Source of the DNA: 67-14 sp035502775
GTDB lineage: Bacteria; Actinomycetota; Thermoleophilia; Solirubrobacterales; 70-9
Length of the DNA stretch: 64,000 nt
Direction of reading: 5' to 3'
NCBI GenBank assembly: GCA_035502775.1
Contig: DATJUB010000018.1
Coordinates: forward strand, 1-64,000
Shown: positions 17,371-27,837 of the stretch, piece by piece
Position numbering within the stretch: position 1 is the stretch's first letter
Layout of the letters: each line of letters begins with the position of its first letter
The notes under the pieces: generated by a model
What the model was told of the DNA's origin: nothing
The model's database searches: none
Seen by the model: only the letters and a program-made list of their open reading frames with translations
Made by a program: the position numbers and the translations under genes

Positions 17371-18167
17371 CAGCCCTGCGGCTCCAGAACGACTTCGGCT
17401 TTCAGTTTTTCTCGGACTCGACTGGCCACTGCCGTCAGGTTATCCCCGTTGACGAGGAGAACCGGTTCTCCTTCATGCAGATGGTCGGGCGCATCCAGTG
17501 TCTGGCCGTACCCGATGGTCACCGCCTCGTCCACCGAGATCTCGTGGCGCGGCAGGAAGGAGAGCGCTTCGAGCGGGGTCAGCAGCTCCCCGGCTCGTTC
17601 GATCCCGATCGGTCCGACCGCGGTCCGCCGGAGTTCCTCGCAGTAGGCGTCGCCGAGGGTCTCGATCAGGGTCCGCACATAGGTTCCGGAACTGCATTCG
17701 ATCTCGTAGCGGGCTCTCCCCTCACCGCTCTCGAGCAGTTCGGCCCGGTGGATCGTGACCTCGCGCACCGGCCGTTCGGCCTCCTCACCGCGATGCGCCT
17801 TCTTGTAGAGACGTTCACCGTCCACCCTCACCGCCGAGGTCATCGGCACCATCTGCCGGATCCGGCCGGTCGGCAGGGAAAGGTCCGTCGGAGCGTGTCC
17901 GGTCTCGGTCAGCTCGCCGTCACGGTCTCCGGTGGTCGAGGTCCAGCCGAGCCTGGCCGTCGCCACATAGGTCTTGGAGAGCCCCAGCAGGTATTTCTGG
18001 AGGCGCGTGGCACGTCCGAGCAGGATGGTCAGCACCCCCGTCGCGAAAGGGTCCAGTGTGCCGGCATGGCCGACCTTGCCACCGCGTTCGCGCCGCACCT
18101 GGGCGACGACGTCATGCGAAGTCACCCCGGCGGGCTTGTCCCAGACGAGAATGCCCGTTTCCGACAC
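17370..18167 (-). CDS. truB: tRNA pseudouridine(55) synthase
   Basis: 265-residue TruB. It starts with the family segment GILVWDKPAGVTSHDVV; the catalytic Asp lies in HAGTLDPFATGVL. A further motif SSGTYVRTLIETLG is present. The C-terminal part is short and PUA-like. It modifies U55 in the T loop of tRNAs. It directly follows nrnA, in the standard actinobacterial order. Confidence 0.95.
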   Translation of the reverse strand: MSETGILVWDKPAGVTSHDVVAQVRRERGGKVGHAGTLDPFATGVLTILLGRATRLQKYLLGLSKTYVATARLGWTSTTGDRDGELTETGHAPTDLSLPTGRIRQMVPMTSAVRVDGERLYKKAHRGEEAERPVREVTIHRAELLESGEGRARYEIECSSGTYVRTLIETLGDAYCEELRRTAVGPIGIERAGELLTPLEALSFLPRHEISVDEAVTIGYGQTLDAPDHLHEGEPVLLVNGDNLTAVASRVREKLKAEVVLEPQG

Positions 18168-18189
18168 GCTGCCCCGCTCCCGCCCGAGA

Positions 18190-19206
18190 TCAGTCTTCGG
18201 ACTGCCGGCTCAGTCCGTCACAGATCTCGGTGACGACCCGTTCGAACTCGAGATCGGTGGAGCAGCCGGCGGCACGCACGTGTCCGCCGCCTCCGAACCT
18301 GCGAGCGAGCGCCGAGACGTCGGTGTTGTCGTCACCGGCACGCAGGCTGACTTTCCGGGCTGCCCGTCCGCGGCTCACCTGATCGCGGACGACGGCCGCG
18401 ACCCGGATGCCGTCGACCGCCCGCAGGTGGTCGATGATTCCCTCGGTCATCTGCTCGTCGGATCCGGTTTCTTCGTAGTCGGCGCCGGTGATGTAGGTGA
18501 CGATCAGCTGGCCGTCGCAGTGCATCTCGATCTTGTCGAGTGCCCGGCTCAGCAGGCGCAGCTTCTCGAACGGCACGCTTTCGTAGAGGCGCCGGTTGAC
18601 GTCGTCGATGTCCACCCCCGCCCGGACCAGGGCCGCGGCCACTTCGTGGGTGCGGGCATCGGTGCTGTCGTACATGAACTTGCCGGTGTCGGTCACGATG
18701 CCGATGTAGAGCGCCCTGGCCATCGAAGCGCTGATCTTCACGTCGAGCAGCAGTGCCAGCTCGTAGACGATCTCGGCGGTCGAGGAGGCACCCGCGTTGA
18801 CGAAGTTGAGATCGCCGAACTCGGTGTTGTCGTGGTGGTGATCGATGTTGACCACGAGCTTGCCGCCGTCACGCAGGAAGTCGACCGGCATCCGGTCGAT
18901 GTTGCCGCAGTCGAGGAAGACCACCACGCGGTCACGGAGGTCGGCCGGCGGTTCGTGGAACACGCCTTCCAGCGGCAGGTGCCGGTACTCGATCGGCAGC
19001 GGGAACTCCTTGGCCGCGAGGAACATCGCGGAGTCCTTGCCGAGGGTTTCCAGCATCTGGTGCATGCCCAGCAGGGATCCGAGGGCGTCGCCGTCGGGTC
19101 CTTCGTGGGTCGTCAGCAGGAACTTGGAGTTGTCGCGGACGAGGTCCGCGATTCCGGCCAGGTTTCCCTTGGCGACGACCTGCGCGGTGTCAGTTGCCGG
19201 GTTCAT
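18190..19206 (-). CDS. nrnA: DHH-family bifunctional oligoribonuclease/PAP phosphatase (NrnA-like)
   Basis: 338-residue DHH/DHHA1 phosphoesterase. Metal-binding motifs are HEGPDGDALGS and NIDHHHDN, and the DHHA1 signature FGGGGHVRAAG lies near the C terminus. Family members degrade nanoRNAs and may act on pAp or cyclic-dinucleotide products. I choose the ATG at 19204-19206 (MNPATDTAQ); it overlaps the end of rbfA by 17 bp. A start 30 bp upstream is possible but adds only unconserved residues. Confidence 0.9.
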   Translation of the reverse strand: MNPATDTAQVVAKGNLAGIADLVRDNSKFLLTTHEGPDGDALGSLLGMHQMLETLGKDSAMFLAAKEFPLPIEYRHLPLEGVFHEPPADLRDRVVVFLDCGNIDRMPVDFLRDGGKLVVNIDHHHDNTEFGDLNFVNAGASSTAEIVYELALLLDVKISASMARALYIGIVTDTGKFMYDSTDARTHEVAAALVRAGVDIDDVNRRLYESVPFEKLRLLSRALDKIEMHCDGQLIVTYITGADYEETGSDEQMTEGIIDHLRAVDGIRVAAVVRDQVSRGRAARKVSLRAGDDNTDVSALARRFGGGGHVRAAGCSTDLEFERVVTEICDGLSRQSED

Positions 19207-19573
19207 TCTCGTCTCTGTCCGGAGCCTCGGGATCATCGGGATCCATGTCCAGCAGCGCCGCGATCCGCAGTCCCTTCTCGACCGACTCGTCGTACTCGAA
19301 GGTGAGCGTCGGCGTGTGCTTCATCGAGGTCTCCCGGGCCACCTTACTCTGCAGGAAGCCGTGTGCCCGCTTCAGTGCGGTCAGCGCGTCCGCGCGAGCG
19401 TCTTCATCACCGAGAACGGTGATGAAGACCTTCGCGTGATGAAGATCCGGGCTGGTCTCGACCGAGTTGACGGTGACCATGTTCACCCGGGGATCGTTGA
19501 GATCAGAGGTGATCGCGTCGCCGAGAACCTGACGCATCACCTCATTCACCCTTCGCATCCTCGAGATCGCCAT
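19190..19573 (-). CDS. rbfA: Ribosome-binding factor A
   Basis: 127-residue RbfA, a KH-fold assembly factor for the 30S subunit. Conserved features include the N-terminal RMRRVNEVMRQVLGDAI and the segment HHAKVFITVLGDE. The tail is acidic. It lies between infB (10-bp gap) and nrnA, in the usual order. Confidence 0.94.
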   Translation of the reverse strand: MAISRMRRVNEVMRQVLGDAITSDLNDPRVNMVTVNSVETSPDLHHAKVFITVLGDEDARADALTALKRAHGFLQSKVARETSMKHTPTLTFEYDESVEKGLRIAALLDMDPDDPEAPDRDENEPGN

Positions 19574-19583
19574 GGTCTACGTC

Positions 19584-21781
<2,198 letters not shown>

Positions 21782-21785
<4 letters not shown>

Positions 21786-23278
21786 TCGGCCTGACTTTCT
21801 CCGTCTGCGGACTCGTTCTCTTCGGCGTCGTCCTCGGTCACTTCGACCTCGGCCTCGGCCTCTTCGACGGTTTCGACTTCGGCTTCGGTTTCGACCTCGA
21901 CCTCATCGGCCGGCTCGACGAAGTTCGCCTCGGCCCCCTCGACGATCGCGGTCACCTCGGCGTCATCGGAATCGGGATCGGCCAGCGTCTCGATCTCGGC
22001 ATCGCCGAGGCCGGTGAGAACGCCGACATGGCTGGTGGTGAAGCGGGAGAGCGCCTGGTGCTGCGGTAGTCCGCAGTAGGTCGATCCGCCGATCGCCGCG
22101 TTGGGACAGCGGCGTCCGGAGGAGAGCACCGCCATGCAGCGGCCGTCGAACTCCTCTTCGCCCTCGTACTCGTGCTGGCTCTCGTCCTTGGCGAACTCGC
22201 TTTCGGACTTGATGTCGACCCGCCAGCCGGTGAGGCGGGCGGCGAGGCGGGCGTTCTGTCCGTCGCGTCCGATCGCCAGTGAAAGCTGGTCGTCGGGCAC
22301 GACGACGGTGGCCTGCATCTCCTCGTCGTCGACCAGAACCTCGCGGACCCTGGCCGGCGAGAGCGCCTTGGCCACGAATCGAGCCGGTTCCTCGTTGTAC
22401 GGAATGATGTCGATCTTCTCGCCGCGCAGCTCGGAGACGACCATGCGGACGCGCGAACCTCGCGGACCGACGCAGGCGCCGACCGGGTCGACGCCGTCGG
22501 CATGGGAGACGACGGCGATCTTCGAGCGATAGCCGGGCTCACGGGCCACACCGACGATCTCTACCAGCTTGTCGGCGATCTCGGGGACCTCGAGTTCGAA
22601 GAGGCCCTTGATCAATTCGGGGGAACGACGGGAAACGACGATGCTCGGGCCTTTCGTGGATTCGGAGACGTCAGTGATCACAGCCTTGACGCGCATGCCG
22701 TGGTCATAGCGCTCGCTGTAAACCTGTTCGGACTTCGGCAGCAGTGCCTCGACCCGTTCGCGCAGCTGGACCAGCGTGTAGCGCTTGTCCGACTGCTGGA
22801 TCAGTCCGGTGATCAGCTCACCGACGCGGTCGCGGTACTCGTCGAACATCATCTGACGCTCGGCTTCGCGGATGCGCTGGTAGATGACCTGCTTGGCGGT
22901 CTGGGCGGCGATCCGCCCGAAATCTTCGGGAGTGACGTCCTTGGTGGTGATCTGGTCCTCGTAGGGCGCCAGCACCTCGGGATCGATCTCGGGCTCCTCG
23001 GGCTCGCGCAGCTCGCCGGTCTCGGGATCGATGGTGCGCTCCTGCTCGGCGATCGCCTCGTCGAGCAGCTTCTGCTCGAGTTCCGCCGGAAGGATCAGCT
23101 CGAAGACCCGGAAGTCACCGGTCTCGTGGTCGAGATCGACCCGCGCGTACTTCGCCGAGCCGGGGCTCTTGCGGTAGGCCGAGAGAAGCGCGTCGGCGAG
23201 CGCGTCCATGAGGGTGTCTGCGGAGATACCCTTTTCCTGTTCAAGCACCTTTACCGCGTCAACGATCTCCTGGGTCAC
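21782..23278 (-). CDS. nusA: Transcription factor NusA with an extra Cys-rich C-terminal module
   Basis: 498-residue NusA. The RNA-polymerase-binding N-terminal domain (1-145) carries an acidic insertion at about 80-105. It is followed by S1 and two KH domains (VGACVGPRGSRVRMV and LAIGRDGQNARLAARLTGW). After KH2 comes a module with Cys381, Cys391, Cys402 and His407, spaced like a small zinc finger, then a Gly/Asp segment and a very acidic tail (about 430-498). That module is not part of standard NusA. The ylxR gene often found between nusA and infB is absent: the two genes overlap by 4 bp. Confidence 0.95.
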
Positions 23279-23712
23279 TTGGTTGCTCCTTCTGCAATGT
23301 CTGGCACTAGATGAGAGCGTTCGACGCTCTGGTACGGGATACGGACGACCGAGTTGTCGACGCCGAGCGTTATCTCCCGCTCGGCCGCCTCGAGGATCGT
23401 CCCGGTGAACTTGCGGCGATCCTCGATCGGCTCGGTGGTCTCAACTTTGGCCCGGCGTCCTTCAAATCTGGAAAAATGCTCGGGTTTCGTCAGGGGACGC
23501 TGAGGTCCCGGTGATGAAACCTCCAGGGAATGGTCGATCAGCAGCTCACTCAGTCCGGAGGTCACTTTCCGGCAGATCTCGAGATCGACTCCGTCCGGAT
23601 GGTCGACATAGATGCGCAGGGCATCGCCGCCGGCCGCTTCCACGGCCAGAAACTCGATTTGAGGATCGAGCTCTGCGAGGCGTTTTTCGATGTCTTCGGA
23701 GCGTGGAATCAT
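23275..23712 (-). CDS. rimP: Ribosome maturation factor RimP
   Basis: 145-residue RimP, needed for 30S assembly. Family segments include LRIYVDHPDGVDLEIC, VSSPGPQRPLTKPEHFSRFEG and the C-terminal SH3-like strand EITLGVDNSVVRIPYQSVERSHLVPDI. The frame is open upstream to 23886, but that region carries a terminator hairpin and unconserved sequence, so the ATG at 23710-23712 is used. It overlaps nusA by 4 bp and heads the operon. Confidence 0.93.
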   Translation of the reverse strand: MIPRSEDIEKRLAELDPQIEFLAVEAAGGDALRIYVDHPDGVDLEICRKVTSGLSELLIDHSLEVSSPGPQRPLTKPEHFSRFEGRRAKVETTEPIEDRRKFTGTILEAAEREITLGVDNSVVRIPYQSVERSHLVPDIAEGATK

Positions 23713-23734
23713 GTGTTTCTCTTGATTTCGAGCC

Positions 23735-23759
23735 AAAAAAAAGCGGGCAAGGCCCACTT
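23735..23759 (-). terminator. Intrinsic terminator in the rimP leader (attenuator candidate)
   Basis: On the minus strand AAGTGGGC-CTT-GCCCGCTT forms an 8-bp stem followed by a U-rich run (eight consecutive T in total, 23742-23735). It ends only 22 bp before the rimP ATG. Transcription of the whole rimP-nusA-infB operon must read through it, so it is probably a regulatory attenuator. NusA affects termination, so feedback control is plausible. Confidence 0.75.
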
Positions 23760-23791
23760 CTCGACACAGCTGGAGGGGAAAAGCTCTTACC

Positions 23792-23849
23792 AGTATAGCT
23801 CGCCGAGAATAAGTAATCCAGGTGACCCGGAATATGGAATCCAGGTGAC
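23792..23849 (-). promoter_or_regulatory. rimP operon promoter region with two 12-bp direct repeats
   Basis: On the minus strand a -10-like TATACT is at 23797-23792. Upstream, GTCACCTGGATT occurs twice (23849-23838 and 23826-23815), 23 bp apart, which is about two helical turns. No consensus -35 is seen at the right distance, and the proximal repeat covers the expected -35 position. The repeats are candidate activator sites. Confidence 0.45.
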
Positions 23850-23970
23850 ATTCCCTCGTGATGGCCGATCTGGACTGAAAAGTCACGGGTCTCGGGAAAG
23901 CCCCCTGGATTTCGAAGTACCAGCTGCGTGAGTGGGCAAATCTGTTGCCCCTCTCAGTGCCTCAGCGTGC

Positions 23971-24390
23971 CTACTTGATCTCGATCAGGATCGTGACCGG
24001 GCCGTCGCCGGTGATCTCAACCTTCATGTCGGCCCCGAACACGCCTTTTTTCGCGCCGAGTCGTTCACAGACCTCGTCATACAGCGGTTCGGCCACCTCA
24101 CCCGGGGCCGCTTCCTTGAATCCGGGCCGGTTCCCGCCCGAGCTGTCAGCGTAGAGCGTGAACTGGCTGACGCAGAGGATCTCGCGCTCACCGAGCGCTT
24201 CGTTCATGCGGCCCTCGCCGTCCTCGAAGATCCGCAGCTTCAGCAGCTTGCCGGCCATGCGCTCGGCCTCGGCCGCGCCGTCGCCATGGGTGATGCCGAG
24301 CAGCACGACCATGCCCGCCCCGACACGGGAGATCTCCTGGCCGCCCACCGAGACCGAGCCGGCCGTGACCCGCTGGACCACCGCTCTCAA
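23971..24390 (-). CDS. dtd: D-aminoacyl-tRNA deacylase
   Basis: 139-residue DTD that removes D-amino acids from tRNA. Family motifs are the N-terminal RAVVQRVTAGSV, SQFTLYADSSGGNRPGF and the C-terminal GPVTILIE. The start is TTG (24388-24390), overlapping the coaBC stop as TTGA. It is the last gene of the mihF-gmk-rpoZ-coaBC-dtd run. Confidence 0.94.
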   Translation of the reverse strand: MRAVVQRVTAGSVSVGGQEISRVGAGMVVLLGITHGDGAAEAERMAGKLLKLRIFEDGEGRMNEALGEREILCVSQFTLYADSSGGNRPGFKEAAPGEVAEPLYDEVCERLGAKKGVFGADMKVEITGDGPVTILIEIK

Positions 24391-25637
24391 GAGGCGTCCG
24401 GTCCGGCTCTCAGTTCGAGTACCCGGTCGAGGATGCGATCGGCGATCTCCGTCTTCGGGGCCTTCTCGACCTCGCGTTCGCTCCCGGACGTGACCAGGGT
24501 GACCGCGTTCTCGGTCGAGTCGAAGCCGATGGTCCGGTCGGAGACGTCGTTGAGCACGATCATGTCCGCACCCTTCGACTCGAGTTTCTGCCGGGCCCGC
24601 CCGATGGCGTCGCCTCCGTGCTGTGCGGCGAAGCCGACCACGGTCTGACCGGCCTCGCGGGTGGAGGAGAGCCCGCCGAGTATGTCCTCGGTCGGGACCA
24701 GGGACAGGGAGATCTCGCCGCCGCTCCTCGAGAGCTTCTCCCTTGAGCTGCCGGAAACCGTGAAATCCGCCGGTGCGGCCGCCATCAGCAGCAGGTCGGC
24801 CGATGGGAAGAGCTCATGGCAGCGGGCCGCGAGATCTTCGGTCGATTCGACGTCGACCCGCCTGATTCCGGCCGGGGCCGGCAGGTTGACGTTGGCGGCG
24901 ATCACTGTGACCTCCGCGCCGCGGGCCTCGGCCCGCTCGGCGAGCGCGAACCCCATACGCCCGCTCGACCGGTTGCCGATGTAGCGGACCGGATCGATCG
25001 GCTCGCGGGTGCCGCCGGCGGTGACCAGCACCTTCAGCCCGGTCAGGTCGGCCGAATCGCCGCCGTCGTTCAGAGCGGCTTCGACTCGCGCCATCAGCTC
25101 GGCCGGTTCGGGCAGGCGCCCCACCCCGAACTCGCCCTTCGAGGCGAGCCTTCCTTCGCCGGGCTCGATCACGTCCACCCCGCGTTCGCGCAGGGTCGCC
25201 AGATTGGCCTGGGTGGCGTCGTCCCGGTACATGCGGTCGTTCATCGCGGGCGCGACCAGGCGCGGACCGGCGAAGGCGAGAAAGGCCGTGGTGAGGATCG
25301 AGTCGGCCTGCCCCCCGGCCAGCTTGGCGATCGTGTTCGCCGAAGCCGGGGCGATCAGGTAGAGGTCGGCCGCCTCGGCCACGGCCAGATGCCCGATCGG
25401 ATCGTGTTCGGGCAGCGGCTCCCCGGGAAAGGTGCCGCGCATCGGGTCACGCTCGAACTCGGAGGTGAGCACGGGCGCCCCGAGAATGCCCTCGAAGGTG
25501 TCGGGGCCGACGAACTTTCTCGCCGACGCGGTCATCAGGACCCGGACGGAATGTCCGGCCCCGGTGGCAAGGCGGACGAACTCGACCGCCTTGTAGGCCG
25601 CGATCCCGCCGCTTACTCCGAGCAGGATCTTCGCCAA
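24387..25637 (-). CDS. coaBC: Bifunctional phosphopantothenoylcysteine decarboxylase/phosphopantothenate-cysteine ligase
   Basis: 416-residue fused CoaBC of coenzyme A synthesis. The N-terminal flavin-dependent CoaC half has GVSGGIAAYKAVEFVR, ASANTIAKLAGG and the PAMN motif (APAMNDRMY). The CoaB half starts VLVTAGGTREPIDPVRYIGN. It starts with TTG (25635-25637), with AGGA upstream, and follows rpoZ after 9 bp, as is common in actinobacteria. Confidence 0.95.
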   Translation of the reverse strand: MAKILLGVSGGIAAYKAVEFVRLATGAGHSVRVLMTASARKFVGPDTFEGILGAPVLTSEFERDPMRGTFPGEPLPEHDPIGHLAVAEAADLYLIAPASANTIAKLAGGQADSILTTAFLAFAGPRLVAPAMNDRMYRDDATQANLATLRERGVDVIEPGEGRLASKGEFGVGRLPEPAELMARVEAALNDGGDSADLTGLKVLVTAGGTREPIDPVRYIGNRSSGRMGFALAERAEARGAEVTVIAANVNLPAPAGIRRVDVESTEDLAARCHELFPSADLLLMAAAPADFTVSGSSREKLSRSGGEISLSLVPTEDILGGLSSTREAGQTVVGFAAQHGGDAIGRARQKLESKGADMIVLNDVSDRTIGFDSTENAVTLVTSGSEREVEKAPKTEIADRILDRVLELRAGPDAS

Positions 25638-25646
25638 GGCAGAGTC

Positions 25647-25880
25647 CTAGCTGCGGTACTCGTACTTGAGTTTGCCCTCGGCGACTTCTTCGAGCGCGAG
25701 GGTGAGCGGGCCCTTGCCCGGCTCGGCCGGAACCATCGGCGGCGGGTAGTCCCCGTATCCGCCTTCGTTCAGGCTCTGGTAGTAGCTGTTGATCTGCCGG
25801 GCACGGCGGGCGGCGACTACGACAGCCGCATAGTGAGAATCAGTGTTCCGCAGGAGATGGTCGACGCGTGGCTTGATCAT
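25647..25880 (-). CDS. rpoZ: RNA polymerase omega subunit
   Basis: 77-residue omega subunit, which helps assemble beta-prime into RNA polymerase. It has the N-terminal PRVDHLLRNTDSHYAAVVVAARRARQI core, with NSYY in the usual place, and the C-terminal ALEEVAEGKLKYEY seen in actinobacterial omega. The ATG overlaps the gmk stop as ATGA. Confidence 0.93.
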   Translation of the reverse strand: MIKPRVDHLLRNTDSHYAAVVVAARRARQINSYYQSLNEGGYGDYPPPMVPAEPGKGPLTLALEEVAEGKLKYEYRS

Positions 25881-26473
25881 TGAGTCAATTCTGACAGCTT
25901 GCGCCGGACTATGGTTTCCAGCTCTCCCGCCGCGCGGTCCAGATCGTCGTTGACGACCCGGTGATGAAAGTGGTGCCGGGCCTCGAGTTCTTCCTCCGCG
26001 ACGGCCATCCGGCCCTCGATCGCCTCAGCCGAATCGGTCCCCCGGCCGGCCAGCCGCGAGAGCAGCGTCTCGAGCTCCGGCTCCGGCGGCATGATGAACA
26101 GCTGGACCGCTTCCGGCATCGATTCACGGATCTGTTCGGCGCCCTGGACCTCGATCTCGAGTACCACCGGATGGCCGTTCTCGATCCGTCCGTCGACCTC
26201 GGACTTCAAGGTGCCGTACTGGTGTCCGCTGTAGCCGGCGTGCTCGAGAAACTCGCCGGCGGCGACCCGCCGGTCGAACTCCTCGGCGGGCAGGAAGTGG
26301 TACTCGACCCCGTCGGTCTCACCTGTCCGGGGCGCCCGTGTGGTCGCCGAGGTCGAAAGCTCCAGTTCGGGAACCCGCTCGCGCAGCATCGAGATCAGGC
26401 TGCCCTTGCCGACACCGGACGGGCCGGTGATCACGAATACTTTGGAAACCAGGGGTTTTTGGGCAGCGGCCAT
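25877..26473 (-). CDS. gmk: Guanylate kinase
   Basis: 198-residue GMP kinase. The P loop is ITGPSGVGKGSL. GMP-binding segments are LSTSATTRAPRTGETDGVEYHFL and FLEHAGYSGHQYGT. Length and order of motifs are standard. It lies between mihF and rpoZ on the minus strand, the arrangement common in actinobacteria. Confidence 0.96.
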   Translation of the reverse strand: MAAAQKPLVSKVFVITGPSGVGKGSLISMLRERVPELELSTSATTRAPRTGETDGVEYHFLPAEEFDRRVAAGEFLEHAGYSGHQYGTLKSEVDGRIENGHPVVLEIEVQGAEQIRESMPEAVQLFIMPPEPELETLLSRLAGRGTDSAEAIEGRMAVAEEELEARHHFHHRVVNDDLDRAAGELETIVRRKLSELTQ

Positions 26474-26502
26474 CGGAGCGCCAGCCTAGAGGATGGTTCG
26501 GA

Positions 26503-26877
26503 CTAGCGGCGCAGCATCGCGACGAGCTCGCCGCGCTGCCTCTCGGACAGCCCGCCGATCGTCTTCGCGGGAGAGATGCGGCACTGGTTCAGAACCCGGT
26601 TCGCCTTGACCCGACCGTACTTCGGAACGGCCAGGAGCATGTCGAACACCTTGGCGGTCATCACGTACTCGGGGGGCGAGCTGAGCAGCTCGTGAATGGT
26701 CATCCGACCGCCCTTGAGATCGCGTTTCAGCTGTGCCCGCGCGGTGCGGATGTCGTTCGCTCGTTTGAGCGCCTCCATCCTCTGATCGAGGGACCTTTCC
26801 GGGGCTTCCGGCGGACTGGAGAGGGTCTTCGAAGAGGCAGGCATCAAGGCCGCGAGTATAGCCGCCATCTCGCTCAT
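26503..26877 (-). CDS. mihF: Actinobacterial integration host factor (mIHF type)
   Basis: 124-residue nucleoid protein of the mycobacterial/actinobacterial IHF family, unrelated to HU-type IHF. The conserved core runs from LKRANDIRTARAQLKRDLK through the VPKYGRVKANRVL helix-turn-helix-like segment to GLSERQRGELVAML. The first 11 residues may not be translated: a second ATG at 26842-26844 (MPASSKTLS) is an equally good start. Its place before gmk is typical of actinobacteria and supports the taxonomic reading. Confidence 0.93.
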   Translation of the reverse strand: MSEMAAILAALMPASSKTLSSPPEAPERSLDQRMEALKRANDIRTARAQLKRDLKGGRMTIHELLSSPPEYVMTAKVFDMLLAVPKYGRVKANRVLNQCRISPAKTIGGLSERQRGELVAMLRR

Positions 26878-26919
26878 GGTCTGCCGAAAACCCCCGAATC
26901 GGCCAAATTCACCTAAACC

Positions 26920-27837
26920 TCAACTCAAGGTTGATGCCTGCGCGTCGGCCAAGGATTCGAATCCACGCCGCTGGAGTGCGCTGACCAGGCCATCTCGCAC
27001 CGAAATTCCGGCTCGCGGGTCACGGAAATTTTCCGTGCCGACGGCAACGACTGTTGCACCGGCGAGGATGAACTCGAGCGCCGACTCGCCGTCCGCGATC
27101 CCGCCCATGCCGACCAGGGGCAGATCGACCGCGCCGGCGACCGCCCGGACCTGCGCCAGGGCGATCGGCCGGACCGCGGGACCGGAAAGTCCGCCGCCGC
27201 CGACCCCGAGCCAGGTCCGGTTGTGGTTGCGGTCGATCGCGGCGGCCTTGATCGTGTTGATCAGGGAGATCGCGTCGGCTCCTCCCGCCTCGGCCGCCTT
27301 CGCGACCTCGTGGGGATTGGCGACATTGGGGGTCAGCTTGATCATCATCGGCAGGTCGGTGAGTGGCCTCAGCGCCTTCATCAGCGCCTCGGTCTCGGTC
27401 GGCTGCTCACCGACGATCAGACCCGAATGAACGTTCGGACAGGAGACGTTGAGCTCGATCCCGGCGACGCCGGGCACGGCGGCGACCGCTTCGACCAGAA
27501 GCGTGAAGTCCTCGGCGCTGTCGGCCATCACCGAGACGATCAGCGGAACCGGCAGAGCGGTGAGCTCCAGCAGATCCCCGCCGACGAAAGCCTCCAGCCC
27601 GGGATTCGGCAGGCCGATCGAGTTGATCATTCCCGAGGGCGCCTCCCAGAGCCGGTGCGGCGGATTGCCGGGCCGGGGATGACGGGTGATCGTCTTCGAG
27701 ACGAAAGCCGCGAAGGGAAAATCATCGAGGACCGCGTCGCCGAAGGCACGCTGCGCCGCGAGCGCGTCATAGGTTCCCGATCCGTTCAATACGGGGCTTG
27801 CGAGCGGGATCCCACAGATCTCGGTGCTGAGGTCCAT
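26920..27837 (-). CDS. pyrD: Dihydroorotate dehydrogenase, class 1B catalytic subunit
   Basis: 305-residue FMN enzyme oxidising dihydroorotate to orotate. The catalytic Cys of class 1 lies in ELNVSCPNVHSG. FMN-binding elements include GSGTYDA near the N terminus, IKLTPN, and VGMGGIADG. The neighbouring pyrK makes this the NAD-linked 1B type. Its ATG overlaps the pyrK stop as ATGA, and it is the last gene of the pyr operon. Confidence 0.94.
   Translation of the reverse strand: MDLSTEICGIPLASPVLNGSGTYDALAAQRAFGDAVLDDFPFAAFVSKTITRHPRPGNPPHRLWEAPSGMINSIGLPNPGLEAFVGGDLLELTALPVPLIVSVMADSAEDFTLLVEAVAAVPGVAGIELNVSCPNVHSGLIVGEQPTETEALMKALRPLTDLPMMIKLTPNVANPHEVAKAAEAGGADAISLINTIKAAAIDRNHNRTWLGVGGGGLSGPAVRPIALAQVRAVAGAVDLPLVGMGGIADGESALEFILAGATVVAVGTENFRDPRAGISVRDGLVSALQRRGFESLADAQASTLS

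Noticed and set aside
17371..18189. FMN riboswitch expected for ribF
   Set aside because: ribF follows truB without a spacer, and no RFN-like sequence is visible upstream.
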